Source of the DNA: Cacajao melanocephalus
Lineage: Eukaryota; Chordata; Mammalia; Primates; Pitheciidae
Direction: 5' to 3'
NCBI GenBank assembly: GCA_963573385.1
Contig: CAUYLG010066144.1
Coordinates: forward strand, 96,163-160,162
Length of the DNA: 64,000 nt
The position numbers and the translations under genes are program-made. The notes under the pieces are model-generated. The model did no database searches and was not told the origin of the DNA. It saw only the letters and a list, made by a program, of their open reading frames with translations. Of the stretch, positions 25,670-38,110 are shown piece after piece. The stretch's first letter is position 1, and the number at the start of each line of letters is the position of its first letter.

Positions 25670-25908
25670 GAATGGCAAATCGAATCTACGGTGATAAAAA
25701 TGAGATCAGTGGTAGCTCCCATTATGGGGAACTGATTGGTAAATGAGCATGAGAGAAATTTCTGGAGTGAATGAATTGTTCTATATCTTGATTGGGGTGT
25801 GAGTTACAAGGATGTGCACATTTGTCAAAACTCATTAAAATGTTCATTTAAGATCTGTGAATTTTGCAACACATAAATTACGCTTCATTGTAAAACAAAT
25901 TTAAAAAT
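25670..25908 (+). mobile_element. Old L1 (L1ME/L1MC-type) 3' end
   Basis: Sense 3' UTR: 'gttctatatcttgattgggg', 'cacatttgtcaaaactcat' and 'ttaagatctgtgaattttgc', ending in an A-rich tail. Confidence 0.8.
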
Positions 25909-27675
25909 TTGGAGGACCCTACGAGAGAGAATTGATGAATAGATTGAATTTAAATGTGGAAAACACTTCCAGTGAAGTGCCACAAGGCACCATCTCAGGC
26001 TGTCCTAGTCATCATTCACAGGGATAGCCGTGACAAAGACATTGTCATCAGATTTCAAGATGAAAGTAAGTTGAGAGGAATGGTATGCACATTAATAGTC
26101 TGAGATCCACAAAGATCTTGAAAATGAAGAAATGGGTTTAGCTGGAAATAAATTAAAGGTTGCATATTTCAGGTGAAAAAGGAGGGATTTAATAAGCTTT
26201 CACAGGAGTCCTTCAAAGTTTTAGTCTGGACCATGCTGTCACTTATAATCCACAATGTGACATAATCATCATTGAAGGCAATGTGGTCTCACACTGTGGT
26301 ATTTGAAGAGTCTCCCTAAATAACACTTCCCCTCCCTGCTTCTGCTCCTTAGTAAAGGCATAGGAGAGGAGCAAGCAGGTGCAGATACAGACAGCGTCTT
26401 CCTTCAGTGTCAAGGCTAGGTTGTAAGAATGCCTTGGATGTGTGGTAACAATAGGCTTCTATACCTGAACTCCAGGATCTCACAGACTCACCCACGTGGA
26501 TCCTGAAAGTTCTGCGGAATCGCAGGTGTCTCCTGTGAGGACAGCACCCTTACCCATAAGTCTAAAATAATGGAGAGAGTGCTCTCTGTCTGCAGGTAAG
26601 CTGAGAGAGGAGAGGAGGGGCTGAGTGAAGGTGCTCAGTTCTTTTTCCAAACTGATAAGACACACCAGCACTCAGGCATGCCATAGAAGAGGAAGCAGAA
26701 AGGAAAACAAAAAATGGTGTACCCGTGTGTTGCTTGACTTTGGAGAAAATGTCAGGATGAGGGAGTGCTTGCATGATTAACGACACACTATCTGTGAAAA
26801 GCAGTGAATATATGATATTCTAAATTGACACTGCAAATGCCTCCAGCAATCTTCTATGAAAGAGCTTTTGAAAATACCTATTTAAAACTTTAAAATTCCT
26901 TTAAAAATTCTTGTAATTAAATAGACCTAGCTTTAAATTGAATAAAACTATCAACAGCTGGACTATGGAGCATGAAAAGTGAGGATGTTTAATGATAAAA
27001 TTTTGAAGTAAATGCAATTATACTTAATTTGAATATTGATTTAAAATGCAAGATAGAGCATAAAGAGGAAAAATACAATGCATTTGGTAAAGAAAGAAAC
27101 ATTATAATGTGAAGAATAGTATATTGTTAGTGAGATGAGAGTTTCATAGAATCAGGTTTCAGATCATTAGGACGGTCCATGGAAGAGCGGCATTGCTGGT
27201 CATCTTGGTAATGACAGAACTTTGACATGCATGTTTCATGTTAATTACAGCATTACTTCCTCCTAGAAGACAGTCTTCTACCCCTTCAACAACCTAACTA
27301 GCCACATATAGAGAATGGAAGACAGTATGCCTGGAGCTGGAATACCATACTGTAATAAGAAATAGGCTGACTGTTTTTAAAGATATTAATTAGACTACAA
27401 GGTCAAGAAAAAAAATAGAATCAACAAACACTAAAAAAAATCACTAATACGTCTGGATGTTTGGATGTAAATTAATATTTTACATACACACACATGTATA
27501 TACACACATGCACACACAGAGAAATGACAAAAATTGATTATCTGTGAAGTATATGGCACACAGTTGCTTTTTACTACATCATATTTTATCACACACTTGA
27601 GAAAGACTGAGCAAAATGAGCACAGCTCTTATCATCAGACAAAAATCTGTTTAAAAGAAAGTTTACACTAAACTC
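25909..27675. other. Unassigned sequence
   Basis: About 1.8 kb, with GC-richer sequence at 26280-26760 and a CA-rich low-complexity tract near 27.49 kb. I see no supported gene; a weak candidate exon is discussed in the findings. Confidence 0.45.
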
Positions 27676-27927
27676 TTTTTTTTTAATTTTTATTTTAAGT
27701 TCAGGGGGGTACATGCACAGGTTTCTTACATAGGTAAACTCGTGTCATGGGTGTTTGTTGTACAGATTATTTCATCAACCAGACATTAAGCCTAGTATCC
27801 AGCAGTTGCTTTTCCTGATTCTCTCCCTCCTCCTGACCTCCACCTTCCAAGAGGTCCCAGTGTCTGTTGTTTCTCTTTTTGTGACCGTGTGTCTCATCAT
27901 TTAGCTGCCACTTATAAGTAAGAAAAT

Positions 27928-28251
27928 TCAGTATTTGGTTTTCTGTTCCTGCATTAGTTTGTTAAAGAAAATGGTCTTCAGCTCCATCCATATTTCTGCA
28001 ACGCACATGATCTCATTCTTTCTTACGGCTTCATAGCATTCCATGGTGTATATGTACCACATTTCCTTTATCCAATCTACCACTGATGGACATTTAGTTT
28101 GATTCACTATTGTGAATAGTGCTGCAATGAACATACGTGTGCATGTGTCTTCATGGTAGAATGATTTCAATTCCTTTGGGTCTATACCTAGTAATGGGAT
28201 TTTTAGTTCTGATCTTAGTTCTTTGAGGAATTGCCAAACTGCTTTCCTCAA
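27928..28251 (-). pseudogene. L1 ORF2p C-terminal remnant
   Basis: A 107-codon frame matches the ORF2p C-terminus, with 'CPSVVDWIKEMWYIYTMECY' and 'KLMQEQKTKY'. The frame stops about ten residues before the usual C-terminus. The catalytic domains are absent, so the product could not support retrotransposition. Confidence 0.88.
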
Positions 28252-28323
28252 TGGTTGAATTAATTTATGCTACCACCAGTAGTGTATAAGTGCTCCCTTT
28301 ACTCTGTAACTTCACCAGCATGT

Positions 28324-28347
28324 TTGTGTGTGTGTGTGTGTGTGTGT
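28324..28347. repeat. (TG)n microsatellite inside an L1
   Basis: About eleven TG units where the L1 consensus has an antisense 'ctgttgttt'-type tract. Confidence 0.95.
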
Positions 28348-28511
28348 TGACTTTTTAATAATAGCCATTCCAACTTGTGTGAGATGATATATCCTTGCTG
28401 TTTTGATACGCATTTTTCTAATAATCAGTGATGCAGAGCTTTTTAATACGCTTGTTGGCTGCATGTATGTCTTCTTTTGAAAAGTGTTTGTTCATATCTT
28501 TTGCCCTTTTT

Positions 28512-28739
28512 TTAATGGAGTTGTTTGCTTTTTTCCTTGTGAACTTGTTTAAGTTCCTCATAGATCCTGGATCGTAGTCTTTTGTCACATGCACAGTTTG
28601 TAAAAGTTTTCTCCCATTCTGTAGGTTCTCTGTTTACTCTGTTGATAGATTCTTTTGCAGTACAGAAACTCTTTAGTTTATTTAGATCCCATTTGTCAAT
28701 TTTTGCTTTTGTTGCAACTGGTTTTGCAGTCCTTGTCAT
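28512..28739 (-). pseudogene. L1 ORF2p remnant, upstream part of the same copy
   Basis: A 75-codon frame contains '[20 protein letters not shown]', a conserved ORF2p stretch between the reverse transcriptase and the C-terminus. It is separated from the downstream remnant by frameshifts and the TG expansion. Confidence 0.88.
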
Positions 28740-28805
28740 TAAATCTTTGCCTGTCCCTATGTCCAGAATGATAGTGCCTAGGTTGTCTTCCAGGGTTTTT
28801 ATATA

Positions 28806-30741
28806 GACTCATTTACTGCAATAATCTTCTGAACCTAAAGAAGGTGATAGGGACATTTACCTAGAAGTAATACCTTTCATATAGCTTCTTTTTGCCTCTT
28901 TTTTTTCTACCTCCTAAAATTAATATTGAGCTTCTTCACAACAATGCTATGTTGATGGCATTTATTTTGGGAGGGGGAATAAATTGTATTTCTTTTATAC
29001 TTTTCTTCATTAAAATTTTTGATTTAGCTGTCAAGGAGTAGGTTTTAACAAATTGGTGAATATGTACAACATAATTAGAAAATACTAAGCTACCAAAACT
29101 ATGCAAAGAAATGTGGGTTACCTACATGAGTTGTTCACATTAGCATTTACACAACTAAAATTTTTTTTTTCTAAGTGATGCATGTTCTAACAATTCATGG
29201 CATGTAGAAAGAGGTGCATAAACCTACCGATAAATTGTGCCTTTAAGAAAATTGGTAGGTATGAGAGAAAATTGGTGGTTTTGTTTATTGGTGAGAAGAA
29301 TATCTGATATAAATCCTCAATCATGTCTTCAATCAGTGGTTTATTTCTTTTTCTTTTTTTGGTGAGGCATGAGTTTGAGTTGTTCATGCATAATGTTATA
29401 CTGCTTCAAAACAGAAACAGTGAGGCAGTAACTAGCTCAGGCTTTATAGAATGGCTATAATTTTGCTTAATGTGTGCATATATGATGAGCAAATGTTTTT
29501 CATGTATCCGTCAAGAAAACTGGCATTAGAATCTATTAATTTTTGTTATATATTTTTATAAATATCAACCCCTTAATGTAAATGAGTGTTTTTTAAAAAT
29601 TAGTAAAGAGTGGAGGGGACTACAATATTTTGGAATTCGTTTTCAGTATTTAGGAAACAAACCTTATGTTATCTTATAATAAAGTCATTATTCTTAAAAA
29701 GAAAAGAAAGGAAATCCATCACGAATTTTCCTTAAAAAATAAAAAATACATTTATTTTTAAGTCAAATTTTTAACTAACACTTTAAAACAGTATTATTTT
29801 CAACAAATGTCATAGAGTTAAGAATTTTATAATAAATTGTGTGATTGTGTATTATGCAACTATTGAAATCCTTTTTAAATAATTTAATAAGAAAATGCCT
29901 ATGTTATTACCTTATTACTTTAAATCAGATTTTTGAATTTGTGCATCATAGGATGTTTAGCCACATTCTTGGCTTTTATCCTTCAGATACTGAGAGCTAT
30001 CCTGCAGTCTATAAGTATTATCAATGCCTCCTTGGAACAAAATCACTCTTCTTTGGAAACCATCCTTTAAGTGGAAAAAAAACATGCGTGGTTCTTTCTA
30101 CTTATGACAGACTTTCCAAGAAAAAAAAACAACAAAAGAAAGTTTTACAGATCTGCTGGTGGTAAAATAAGAAAGTATAAAATTGCTTATGTACTAAACT
30201 TTCTTCTGTTTTGGTTATTAATTAATTATATGATAAAATTATCATACATACAAGAGCAAACATATTCCAAATTTAACAACTTGAAATTTGAAAATTAATT
30301 TTTTTGACACATTGATCAACTACTTCTGTTTTGTTCTGTATAACCTAAAATAGTACAGAAACCTGTAATAATCAAACTCATTTACAAAGTTATGTTCTTC
30401 TTTTCTAAATGTCCAGACTGCCAATATTACCACAAAGCAACCCAAACGCCCATTCTCACTCATGTGTTCATATGAGGAGAACATGGTGGTGCATTTAAAT
30501 GGTATTATTTCTGCATCCTTTTAAACCTGAGACTAATTTTGTCCTCTGTGAGGAACAGAAAATATTGGTCTGGCTTATTTACTCAAGCAGTTGGTAAGTG
30601 CTTTTCCAAACAGTTACTATGTCTCTCTCTTCTTCAGCTGTGCCTTCCAGAGTAAAGTTGCCCAGTCTCCTAACTTTTCAAAAAGAATTCCTCAATCTAG
30701 ACTTTTATTAGTTCAGATTTGCCTGCGACCTCTATTGTATT
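28806..30741. other. Unassigned AT-rich sequence
   Basis: No named element. A 106-codon frame at 29845-30165 is AT-biased and ends in a lysine-rich run from the A tract, so I do not treat it as a gene. Confidence 0.5.
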
Positions 30742-30753
30742 AGTTCAAGTTTT

Positions 30754-31060
30754 TGTTGTTGTTGTTTGTTTGTTTGTTTTTGAGACAGAGTCTTGCTTTG
30801 TTGACCAGGCTGGAGTATAGTGATGAGATCTCAGTTCACCACAACCTCCACTTTATTCAAGTAATTCACTTGCCTCAGCTTCCCAAGTAGCTAGGATTAC
30901 AGGCATGTGCCACCACACTCAGTTAATTTTTCTTTATTTTTAGTAGAGACGAGGTTTCACCATGTTAGCCAGGCTGGTCTGAAACTCCTGACCTCGTGAT
31001 TCACCTGCCGTGGCCTCCCAAAGTGCTGGGATTACAGGCATGAGCCACCGTGCCCGTCCC
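30754..31060 (-). mobile_element. AluS, full length
   Basis: The antisense dimer has a tail changed to TTG/TTTG units and ends 'gagccaccgtgcccgtccc'. A perfect 12-bp TSD 'agttcaagtttt' lies at 30742-30753 and 31061-31072. Confidence 0.98.
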
Positions 31061-31072
31061 AGTTCAAGTTTT

Positions 31073-32193
31073 AATTACACATTATGTAAGAATGAAGACT
31101 TTAATATGTAATAGAAAAACAAAAATAATTGCATCTTCAGTGTAATAGCTAATCGTCTATCAGCTAGCCTTTGCTTTAATAAGATAAATATATATGTTTA
31201 CATAAGCAATTTTTATGTTTTCTTCAATCATCATTTTAAATTAATATTTCTTTTTCTATAATTAAACATCTAATTATTTCCAGTGAGACTAATTTATACT
31301 TTTCTCATGCTTATCACGTTCTTCGACTCTGTTTTTGACTAGGATTTTTTAAACCCTAGAGATCATACTACAGTTAATTTTTTCCTAAAATATTTTTGGA
31401 AGAAGTCCATTAATTATAAATATGGTTTAAAATGCTCTATTTCTGAGTTCTCATTTTATTCTGCAATCTTACATATCTTTTTCAAATTAAAAAAATCATA
31501 AATCATCAAGAGTTTATTATAAATGTTTACACATTTTAATTGTTTATAGCCATGTCATTAATTTGTTTATTTACTCAACAGACATTTACTGAGCACTGGT
31601 TATTCCAAGCAAAGAGGCACCACAGGGCTAAACCATAGTCGTAGATTTGAAGGTTTGATTTTTCTCAATTTTGAAGGTTTCTTCTGACCTGTGCCGTCTG
31701 ATGACCATACCCTTTTCTCATTAACTGGGATTATGTTAGGTATTCAGCTATTACAAGTTTTAACTAAGTCCAAGGTAAAGCTTTATTCCACTTATAATGT
31801 TTTCTACTTGCCTGAAACATAGCAGTTAGTCATCATCTAATAGTCACTATTTACACCATTATTTCTCATTATCATTTTCATGACAGCAATGAAATCGCTT
31901 AACCATCACGTGCATAATATGAAGTCAGGCCTATGATAACTAGGGAATTTGAGGAGAAACAAATTTTATTTTCCTCCCAATTTGCATTGACAGGAAAAAG
32001 AGTCATTAGTGTTTGAGATGTCTTAATAAGTTCACATGTCTGACCAAGATTGAAGAAAAGAGAAATATTTTGTCGTTTGTTTGCAAACATCTTTATATAG
32101 TTAAAATCCTACACAAATTTATTATGCAACTTCTTATTAATTATATGATATGTGTTACTATACATGCACTCTAAAAATCACACACGTAAATTA
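31073..32193. other. Unassigned AT-rich sequence
   Basis: Only a possible L2 scrap (31558-31625) is visible; no frame or RNA gene. Confidence 0.45.
31558..31625 (-). mobile_element. Possible L2/MIR fragment
   Basis: 'tttactcaacagacatttac' and 'tgagcactggttattcc' resemble an antisense L2 3' end. The match is short. Confidence 0.4.
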
Positions 32194-32272
32194 TTACGTT
32201 GGTGCAAAAGTAACTGGTTTTTGCCATTACTTTTAAATAGCAAAAACTACAATTACTTTTGCACCAACCTAA
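32194..32272 (+). mobile_element. MADE1 mariner MITE (miR-548-type hairpin)
   Basis: The 79-bp element has terminal inverted repeats 'ttacgttggtgcaaaagtaa' and 'ttacttttgcaccaacctaa', which differ at a single base, and is flanked by TA on both sides (32192-32193 and 32273-32274). This is the 80-bp Hsmar1-derived MADE1 family. Transcripts of such palindromes fold into the precursors that gave rise to human miR-548 genes. The would-be 5p arm has lost two bases, and I cannot match this copy to a named miRNA. Confidence 0.96.
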
Positions 32273-35200
32273 TAGAAAAGGTGCATTTTTAAAAATATAT
32301 GTGTAAATTTTATTTTTTGCCTCACACCCCTATGATGGCTTTATGGCCTCTAATTCCAGAGTGGATGGACTATGCATTTGGGAGGCCACTGCAGATTGTT
32401 TTCTGCTTACATACGGAGCCAGTGTTTTTTACTCAGCTGTAGAATTGCATAGAAATTACTACAGAAGTCAGTGGTAAAATTGCATTATGCATTAAAAAAT
32501 AGTAGCCAAATAAGTTTGTAAAATAGTTAAATACACATACTTTATATTGAGACTTTCATTAGAAGACACTCCGGTTAAAGATGAGAAATCCCTCTTCATA
32601 AAAAGATTTGCTCCCAGCTCATGACAGGTACCAACCTATTTGTTCTAAAACTCCAAGCAAGCAGCAGGGACCTGGAAAAAAAAATATGCATGCATACACG
32701 GGCTTGCAAGTGCATATGCGCACACACACACACACACACACCTCTGAGAGTTTTAATTAGAATCCAAGTCATCACTGCATAAGAGATATACTAATCCTTT
32801 GAGCAAGGTGTTAATTGTTAATCTCATTTTTCCTGTCTAGTAGCCTTGTATAACACTCTGTTTATAATAGGCTTCCTGTGGTAAAAGAATAGACTACTAA
32901 ACCTCAATACATGTTTTCCAGTAATCATTTTAGTGGCCATGGGTCTTTATAATAGTGGCTAATCTCCATAACATCATCATTAGTGGATGAGGGTAGCTAA
33001 AATTATAGAGACCCTTTGCTCTAATTATAGACTCTGAATTGCAAATCCATTCTTTAATCAACTGTAAATGCATTGTAAAGGGAATTGTAAGTTCTTTCCA
33101 GGGAGCAATATGCATTCAAGCTAGCAGAGTAGAACAGAACAATGTAATGTGTTTGGGGAATAATAACTGAATACGTTCCTCATATAGCCTGTGTTACAAT
33201 ATGGCTACTTGCTGGAGGAGTTGTCACCATAAGTCATATGTTTCTAGTTCTTCAGTTTTCTAGAGTCATTACCACAGCATGGCATTAATATGCTTCTTGT
33301 CCGGAATCCTCTATATTTAGCGTCAAGTATGTTCAAGAAAATCTGCTTTTTCACTGTTTGCTTATTTTCTGATATTCTTAAGGGCTGAATGAGAGAAACT
33401 TTGTTTCTCAAAAACCAGAAGCCTATGAACTTAATACAATTCTACATACTTTGTTGTTATAGAGATGAATTTCCATTTTCTTTCACTGATAGTATACAAA
33501 GACTTAAAAACCCATTGGCTTCTATAATTTCACAACTATTTTATCATTTAACATGGAAAGTGACAGATACATTTTTAGTCTTTTGAGTCACAGGCAACAT
33601 CTTGATTTTAATCAAAGGCTAGGCAACGTATGGATATTACAAAACAGTTTATTAACTGACTTGAGGGAATTGTAGCTAGAAATGGGCTTGTCTAGTGACG
33701 GTTATCTTATTGTCTTATTAATGATAGGATAGGAAAAGACACCTCTGCATGTTTCATCATCAAAATGTAAGTAATGTTTCTAACTCGAATTTTACAGCAG
33801 AGGATACAAATGGAAAAGTCAAAAAACAGCAGTGCAAGTGTTAGGAGTCTGATGTATGGAGTCTCAAGTATTTACTCCATCTTCGGTCCTCAATGTCTTT
33901 TTATATAAAAACAAATAAACACCAAATAACCACGATCTTTTGCCCTCATGAGAACTCAAATCTTACCTGGAGGAAGCTAATAAGAAAACAGATGTTATTT
34001 CCGTGTTAACATTGGCCTGGTTGTTCAAATACTCAGATTTCTGGAGATCATTATTTTCCCTTAACTAGGTTCCTTACTTTCTTTCACTCTCCCCAAAACA
34101 TCTTCCACCTTTGAAATTAAAATAAAGATATCATCTCATCGCAGTCTCTCTAATCTCAACCTGCTCTTGCATTATAATTGTTATCCCCAAATATTTTGGA
34201 GGTAAACTATGTTTTATGAGTACTTATATAATCTTCACTGCTGAGAAATTTTAAAAAATCACTTATTAAATAAGTTACTCATTGTATTTTAATTTAAAAA
34301 TCCAACTAAATGTCCTAGATTTTGAATTTAAATGATTATTTCTCTTTAGTATTTTCACAGCTTTTGTTTGTAAGCTTATATGTTGAGATTTTTAGGTCTT
34401 TGATTGAAATACATAATTAGAAAGAAGAAGTCTCTATTTTCCAGGCAAATCCAGTGCAACAAAGAATAATGGCATTCAATATTAATACAAATTTCTGTTT
34501 AGCTTTTAGTGTTATAGTAGAATAATATCCTGCAAATTTCCCGGAAAACTGGGGGGGTTCATTTATTACCATGACGTTTTTCTCTTTACTTTAATATTAC
34601 TATGCTTTCGACAACAATTTTCCTGTATTTGAATTATTACTGAAAGCTACAAAGGTTAACATTAAATATATTAACTTTTTAATGTTATTCGGCTGTTTCA
34701 GCCATTAGTCTTCCTTAGACGTCTGCCATTATTTACATAATTATTTTGTCAATCTAGCCACAGCTTTTTCCCTTCAGAGTGTAATACAATGAATATCCAT
34801 ATTTCATTCTGCACAAGAAAGGCAAAGGGCTAGATGAATGGTATAAATGGTGTCCATTCATAAGGCTGGCCTAAAATAGATCTGTAGCTTGGTGGAAATT
34901 TTACTTCAAATCGACAGGAGAGCACGTGAAGCTAAAAGCAGAGACTCAACGCAGCATGTAGTGAATACACAATTGTAGTCATTTGGTTTTTGGAAAACCT
35001 ACATCATGGCAGTTATAAGATTGTAATTTTTTAAGCCAACCCAGTCCTCATAAAACAAGCAATGATTCTTCCAAACACTAGTGCGCCACCGTTTTAATCT
35101 GAATATTTCAGACTTATGCAAACATTTCCTTTTGCCCTTGGCTTTAATTGTTACTAGCTTGGATCTTCCTATGTGGTTCTAGTTCACTTTTTCTTAGTAA

Positions 35201-36469
35201 ATATACCTGATTGTATTAAGCTTTAACAAGGTGGCTGATATCCAGTTGGTATATTCTTGACGTCATTAAATCACTAACTGTGTTTTTAGTTATTATCTGC
35301 TGAGATGTATGGGTTTCTTGTGCACAGCCAAAGGGGCACTATGACAATGCCCTGTGGTATCTCATCCTCCCAAAGCAAAGGTTTTGAAAAGGCAGATTTA
35401 GAGAGGTTTTTTGAAGCTTAGGTTCACTATTTCATTTCGCATATCAGCACCACGGTTACAATGGAATTTGCTTATGTTTTGGACCCTGATGCTGATAGAA
35501 ACTACGCAAACGTGATAGAGTGTCTTATCCCTGCCTGATTTCTAGTCTAAAATTCCCAATCTCAGATTCTTAAATAAAATCTGACAAAAGTATGAACAAT
35601 CATACTGGATTTTACGTTTTTCTTTTTATGCAGTTTTAACGTGTTAATTTTCCTATTTTTCCTCACCTTAGCAGAAGAATGCAACCAGTAAAATCACTCA
35701 GGGGAAAAATAAAGGTTCTCTTTAAGCCAGAATTTCAATCACTCTGTGATTTCTGTCACCACTCACACTTGCTGATCTTTCTTCTCTGAAAGATTTTGTC
35801 CTGAATATTTGTTTTAGAGAGATATTTTCTGTAACTTGTTTTTAGTTTGGCAATATTTATATCTACCAAACTAAGGAAGCTAGACTTTTTCTTTTTTAAT
35901 CTGGGAAGAAATTCTATTCATTTAAAATGTTATTCTTTCACAATTAAGAAATATGCCCCTTGTTTGAAATCAAGGAAGGGTGTAAGTTGATTCATTGCTT
36001 GTATTACTTGTCATACTATTCCATTACTGCTCTATCTTTTACATTAAATCTGGAGAATAATATTTACTTTAAAGTGAAAATCAGGAGGATTTATTGCAAC
36101 GATCTTTTCTAACACATAGCTAAATTTCACATCCCTTCATCTCCTATCCATTTGGCCTCAACAATCCTTGTTTTACAACTTTTCCTTTAAGACCCTGTCT
36201 CTGGCCCCCTCTTCTCTGACTATTTAGCCTCCTCCTCAAACTTATTCAAGATCCTTCATTTACTTCTTTGGACTCATTCCAACGGCTTTTCATGTCTCAT
36301 ACACTGATTAGAAAAATCGAAGTTTCTTTGATAAGAGAATGATAAAGAATATCATGTCCTAAATGAAAGTTACCCTTAATACAAATATTACCAACTTGAA
36401 AAACAACACTTCTAATACTTTCTAAAGTGTGCATCAGTGTAGACGATCCTGTGGAATCCCAGTCATCAC
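32273..36469. other. Repeat-poor unassigned sequence
   Basis: About 4.2 kb with no Alu, L1 or LTR. I see only a CA microsatellite and no open frame above 70 codons. It could include conserved non-coding sequence, but that cannot be told from one genome. Confidence 0.45.
32720..32741. repeat. (CA)n microsatellite
   Basis: About ten CA units after 'gcatatgcg'. Confidence 0.95.
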
Positions 36470-36912
36470 TCTCTGGGATATTTAGCAGTATTGGAGATTG
36501 TCCATCTTTCTCCCCAGGCCATTCTCTGTTGTGTGCCCTGACTGCTCTGTGTTGGCCAGGCTTGCTTGCAGCGGGCTTCCTGGGCTTGGTCTCCAGTGGG
36601 AACCAGGAGATCTGGGATGGATTAGGAGAGATGACGTCAATGTCTCTAAGGGTGGTAGCTTCCTTCTGTAGCCAGTGCTCCCTCCATGTCATCTCTCCCA
36701 CATAACTCTAGTGCTCAGTGGGCTTTGCTAACACTCTTCCCACTGCTTTTCCATTCAGACCCGGGGTTGGTAACAACGTCCTACTGTTAGTAGTCTAAGA
36801 GTGTCTCTCTATTCTTCCAGCCTGCCCATATCTTTATAAGTAATTATTTTATTAGCATCTTTATTTGAACCACCTCAGGTGACTTCTACTTCTTGCTTGT
36901 ACCATGACTGAC
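36470..36912 (+). mobile_element. Old LTR-like repeat (family not resolved)
   Basis: The layout resembles an old LTR-like primate repeat: 'ctccagtgggaaccaggaga', 'ttccattcagacccgggg', 'ggtaacaacgtcctactgtt', 'gcccatatctttataag' and an end near 'taccatgactgac'. Frames on both strands (134 and 92 codons) overlap here and reflect the GC-rich repeat, not a gene. Confidence 0.5.
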
Positions 36913-36924
36913 AAAATTAGGCAC

Positions 36925-37062
36925 ATTTTATTAGCCATGAATTTTTGGTGATGGGGAAATTAAAGCACAGATAAATGACTGACTTAAGTCACACTGGGAG
37001 TCCAGGATGGAACAAGGCCTCGAAGCCAAGTTCCCTAGTGCCTGGAGTAAACCGTACTACAC
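36925..37062 (-). mobile_element. MIR SINE
   Basis: 'tgatggggaaattaaagcac', 'gacttaagtcacactgggag' and 'ccaagttccctagtgcctgg' follow the antisense MIR core. Confidence 0.7.
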
Positions 37063-37741
37063 CATACTCTTCAGAATGTGGAGTGATGACCTCATTCATA
37101 TGTGCAGCCACATAATCTCATAATCTCATCTTGTTCACTGAAGTGTCTCAAGGTCCCAGAACAGTAAAAATACTCTATGGTTGGCTCACTCAATATAAAC
37201 ACAACTTCCTTAACTTGCCTCCATGTACCATTGATAAGAGAAAAGCAGAGTCACGTATTTGACCTAGTTTCTGTTGATGCATCTGAATGAGTTTTGGGCA
37301 TGGACATGAGGATCATGAAGTTGTGATAGAAAGAGGGCATTTTTATCTAGAGTGTGGGCAAGCATCTGTTTGCTCTGCAGCTCCATCCCTAGAGATTGAA
37401 GATGCTGACTAAGTAGTTCATAGCAACAGTGGCCGTTCAGCGACGCCCCCTTCCTAGTGCAATCAAGGCTCTGTCCAGGCTCCGTTTCTCTGATTACACC
37501 CAAGTACATCTTCCCGACCCTCTCAGAAGTTTTGTGAAGCAGCTAGTTTTTTACTGTCTTTAAGTGTGAATTCGTGAGAAAATTAGATATTCTGTGGTCT
37601 GCAGATAACATTAGTCTGTGTCTTCCAGATAAAATGGTAGTTATGCTTTGCTTTTAGCTGCTTAAAGCTTCTCTATCTAAACTGAAAATTCTTTTCCCCT
37701 ATTTTCTAGGCCTTCTTTTTCTTTCTTGTTGCAATACCAGA
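37063..37741. other. Unassigned sequence
   Basis: No recognised element or convincing frame. Confidence 0.5.
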
Positions 37742-38110
37742 TGATGTGGTTTGGCTGTGTCCCCATCCAAATCTCCTTGAATTGTAGTTCCCATCATCCC
37801 CACATGTTGTGGGAGGGACCTGGTAGGAGGCTAATCATGGTGACGGTTACTCTCATGCTGTTCCCATGACAGTGAATGAGTTCTCATGAGATCTCATGGT
37901 TTTATAAGGAACTTTCCTCCGTTTGCCAGGCACCTTTCCTTGCTGTCGTCATGGGAAGAAGGATGTGTTTGCTTCCCCTTCTTCCATGATTGGAAGTCTC
38001 CTGAGGTCTCCCCAGCTATGCTGAACTGTGAGTCAATAAAACCTCTTTCTTTAATATATTACCCAGTCTTGGGTATATCTTTATTAGCCATGTGAGAATG
38101 GGACAATACA
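37742..38110 (+). mobile_element. MaLR solo LTR (MST-type)
   Basis: Starts 'tgatgtggtttggctgtgtc' and ends 'gggacaataca', with 'tcatgagatctcatggtttt' and 'cttccatgattggaagtctc' between. The flanks 'ccaga' and 'ccagg' fit a 5-bp TSD with one change. Confidence 0.95.

Larger units (their letters stand above)
27676..28805 (-). mobile_element. 5'-truncated primate L1 (L1PA/L1PB-type)
   Basis: Begins with a T run and 'tttattttaagttcagggg', continues through the 3' UTR ('cagtgtctgttgtttctc') into antisense ORF2, and stops after 'ttgtcttccagggtttttat'. It is truncated in the last third of ORF2. An internal TG repeat replaces part of the element near 28.33 kb. Confidence 0.93.

Noticed and set aside
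36297..36705. 134-codon minus and 92-codon plus open frames overlapping
   Set aside because: Both lie in the LTR-like, GC-richer repeat at 36470-36912. Simultaneous open frames on both strands reflect composition.
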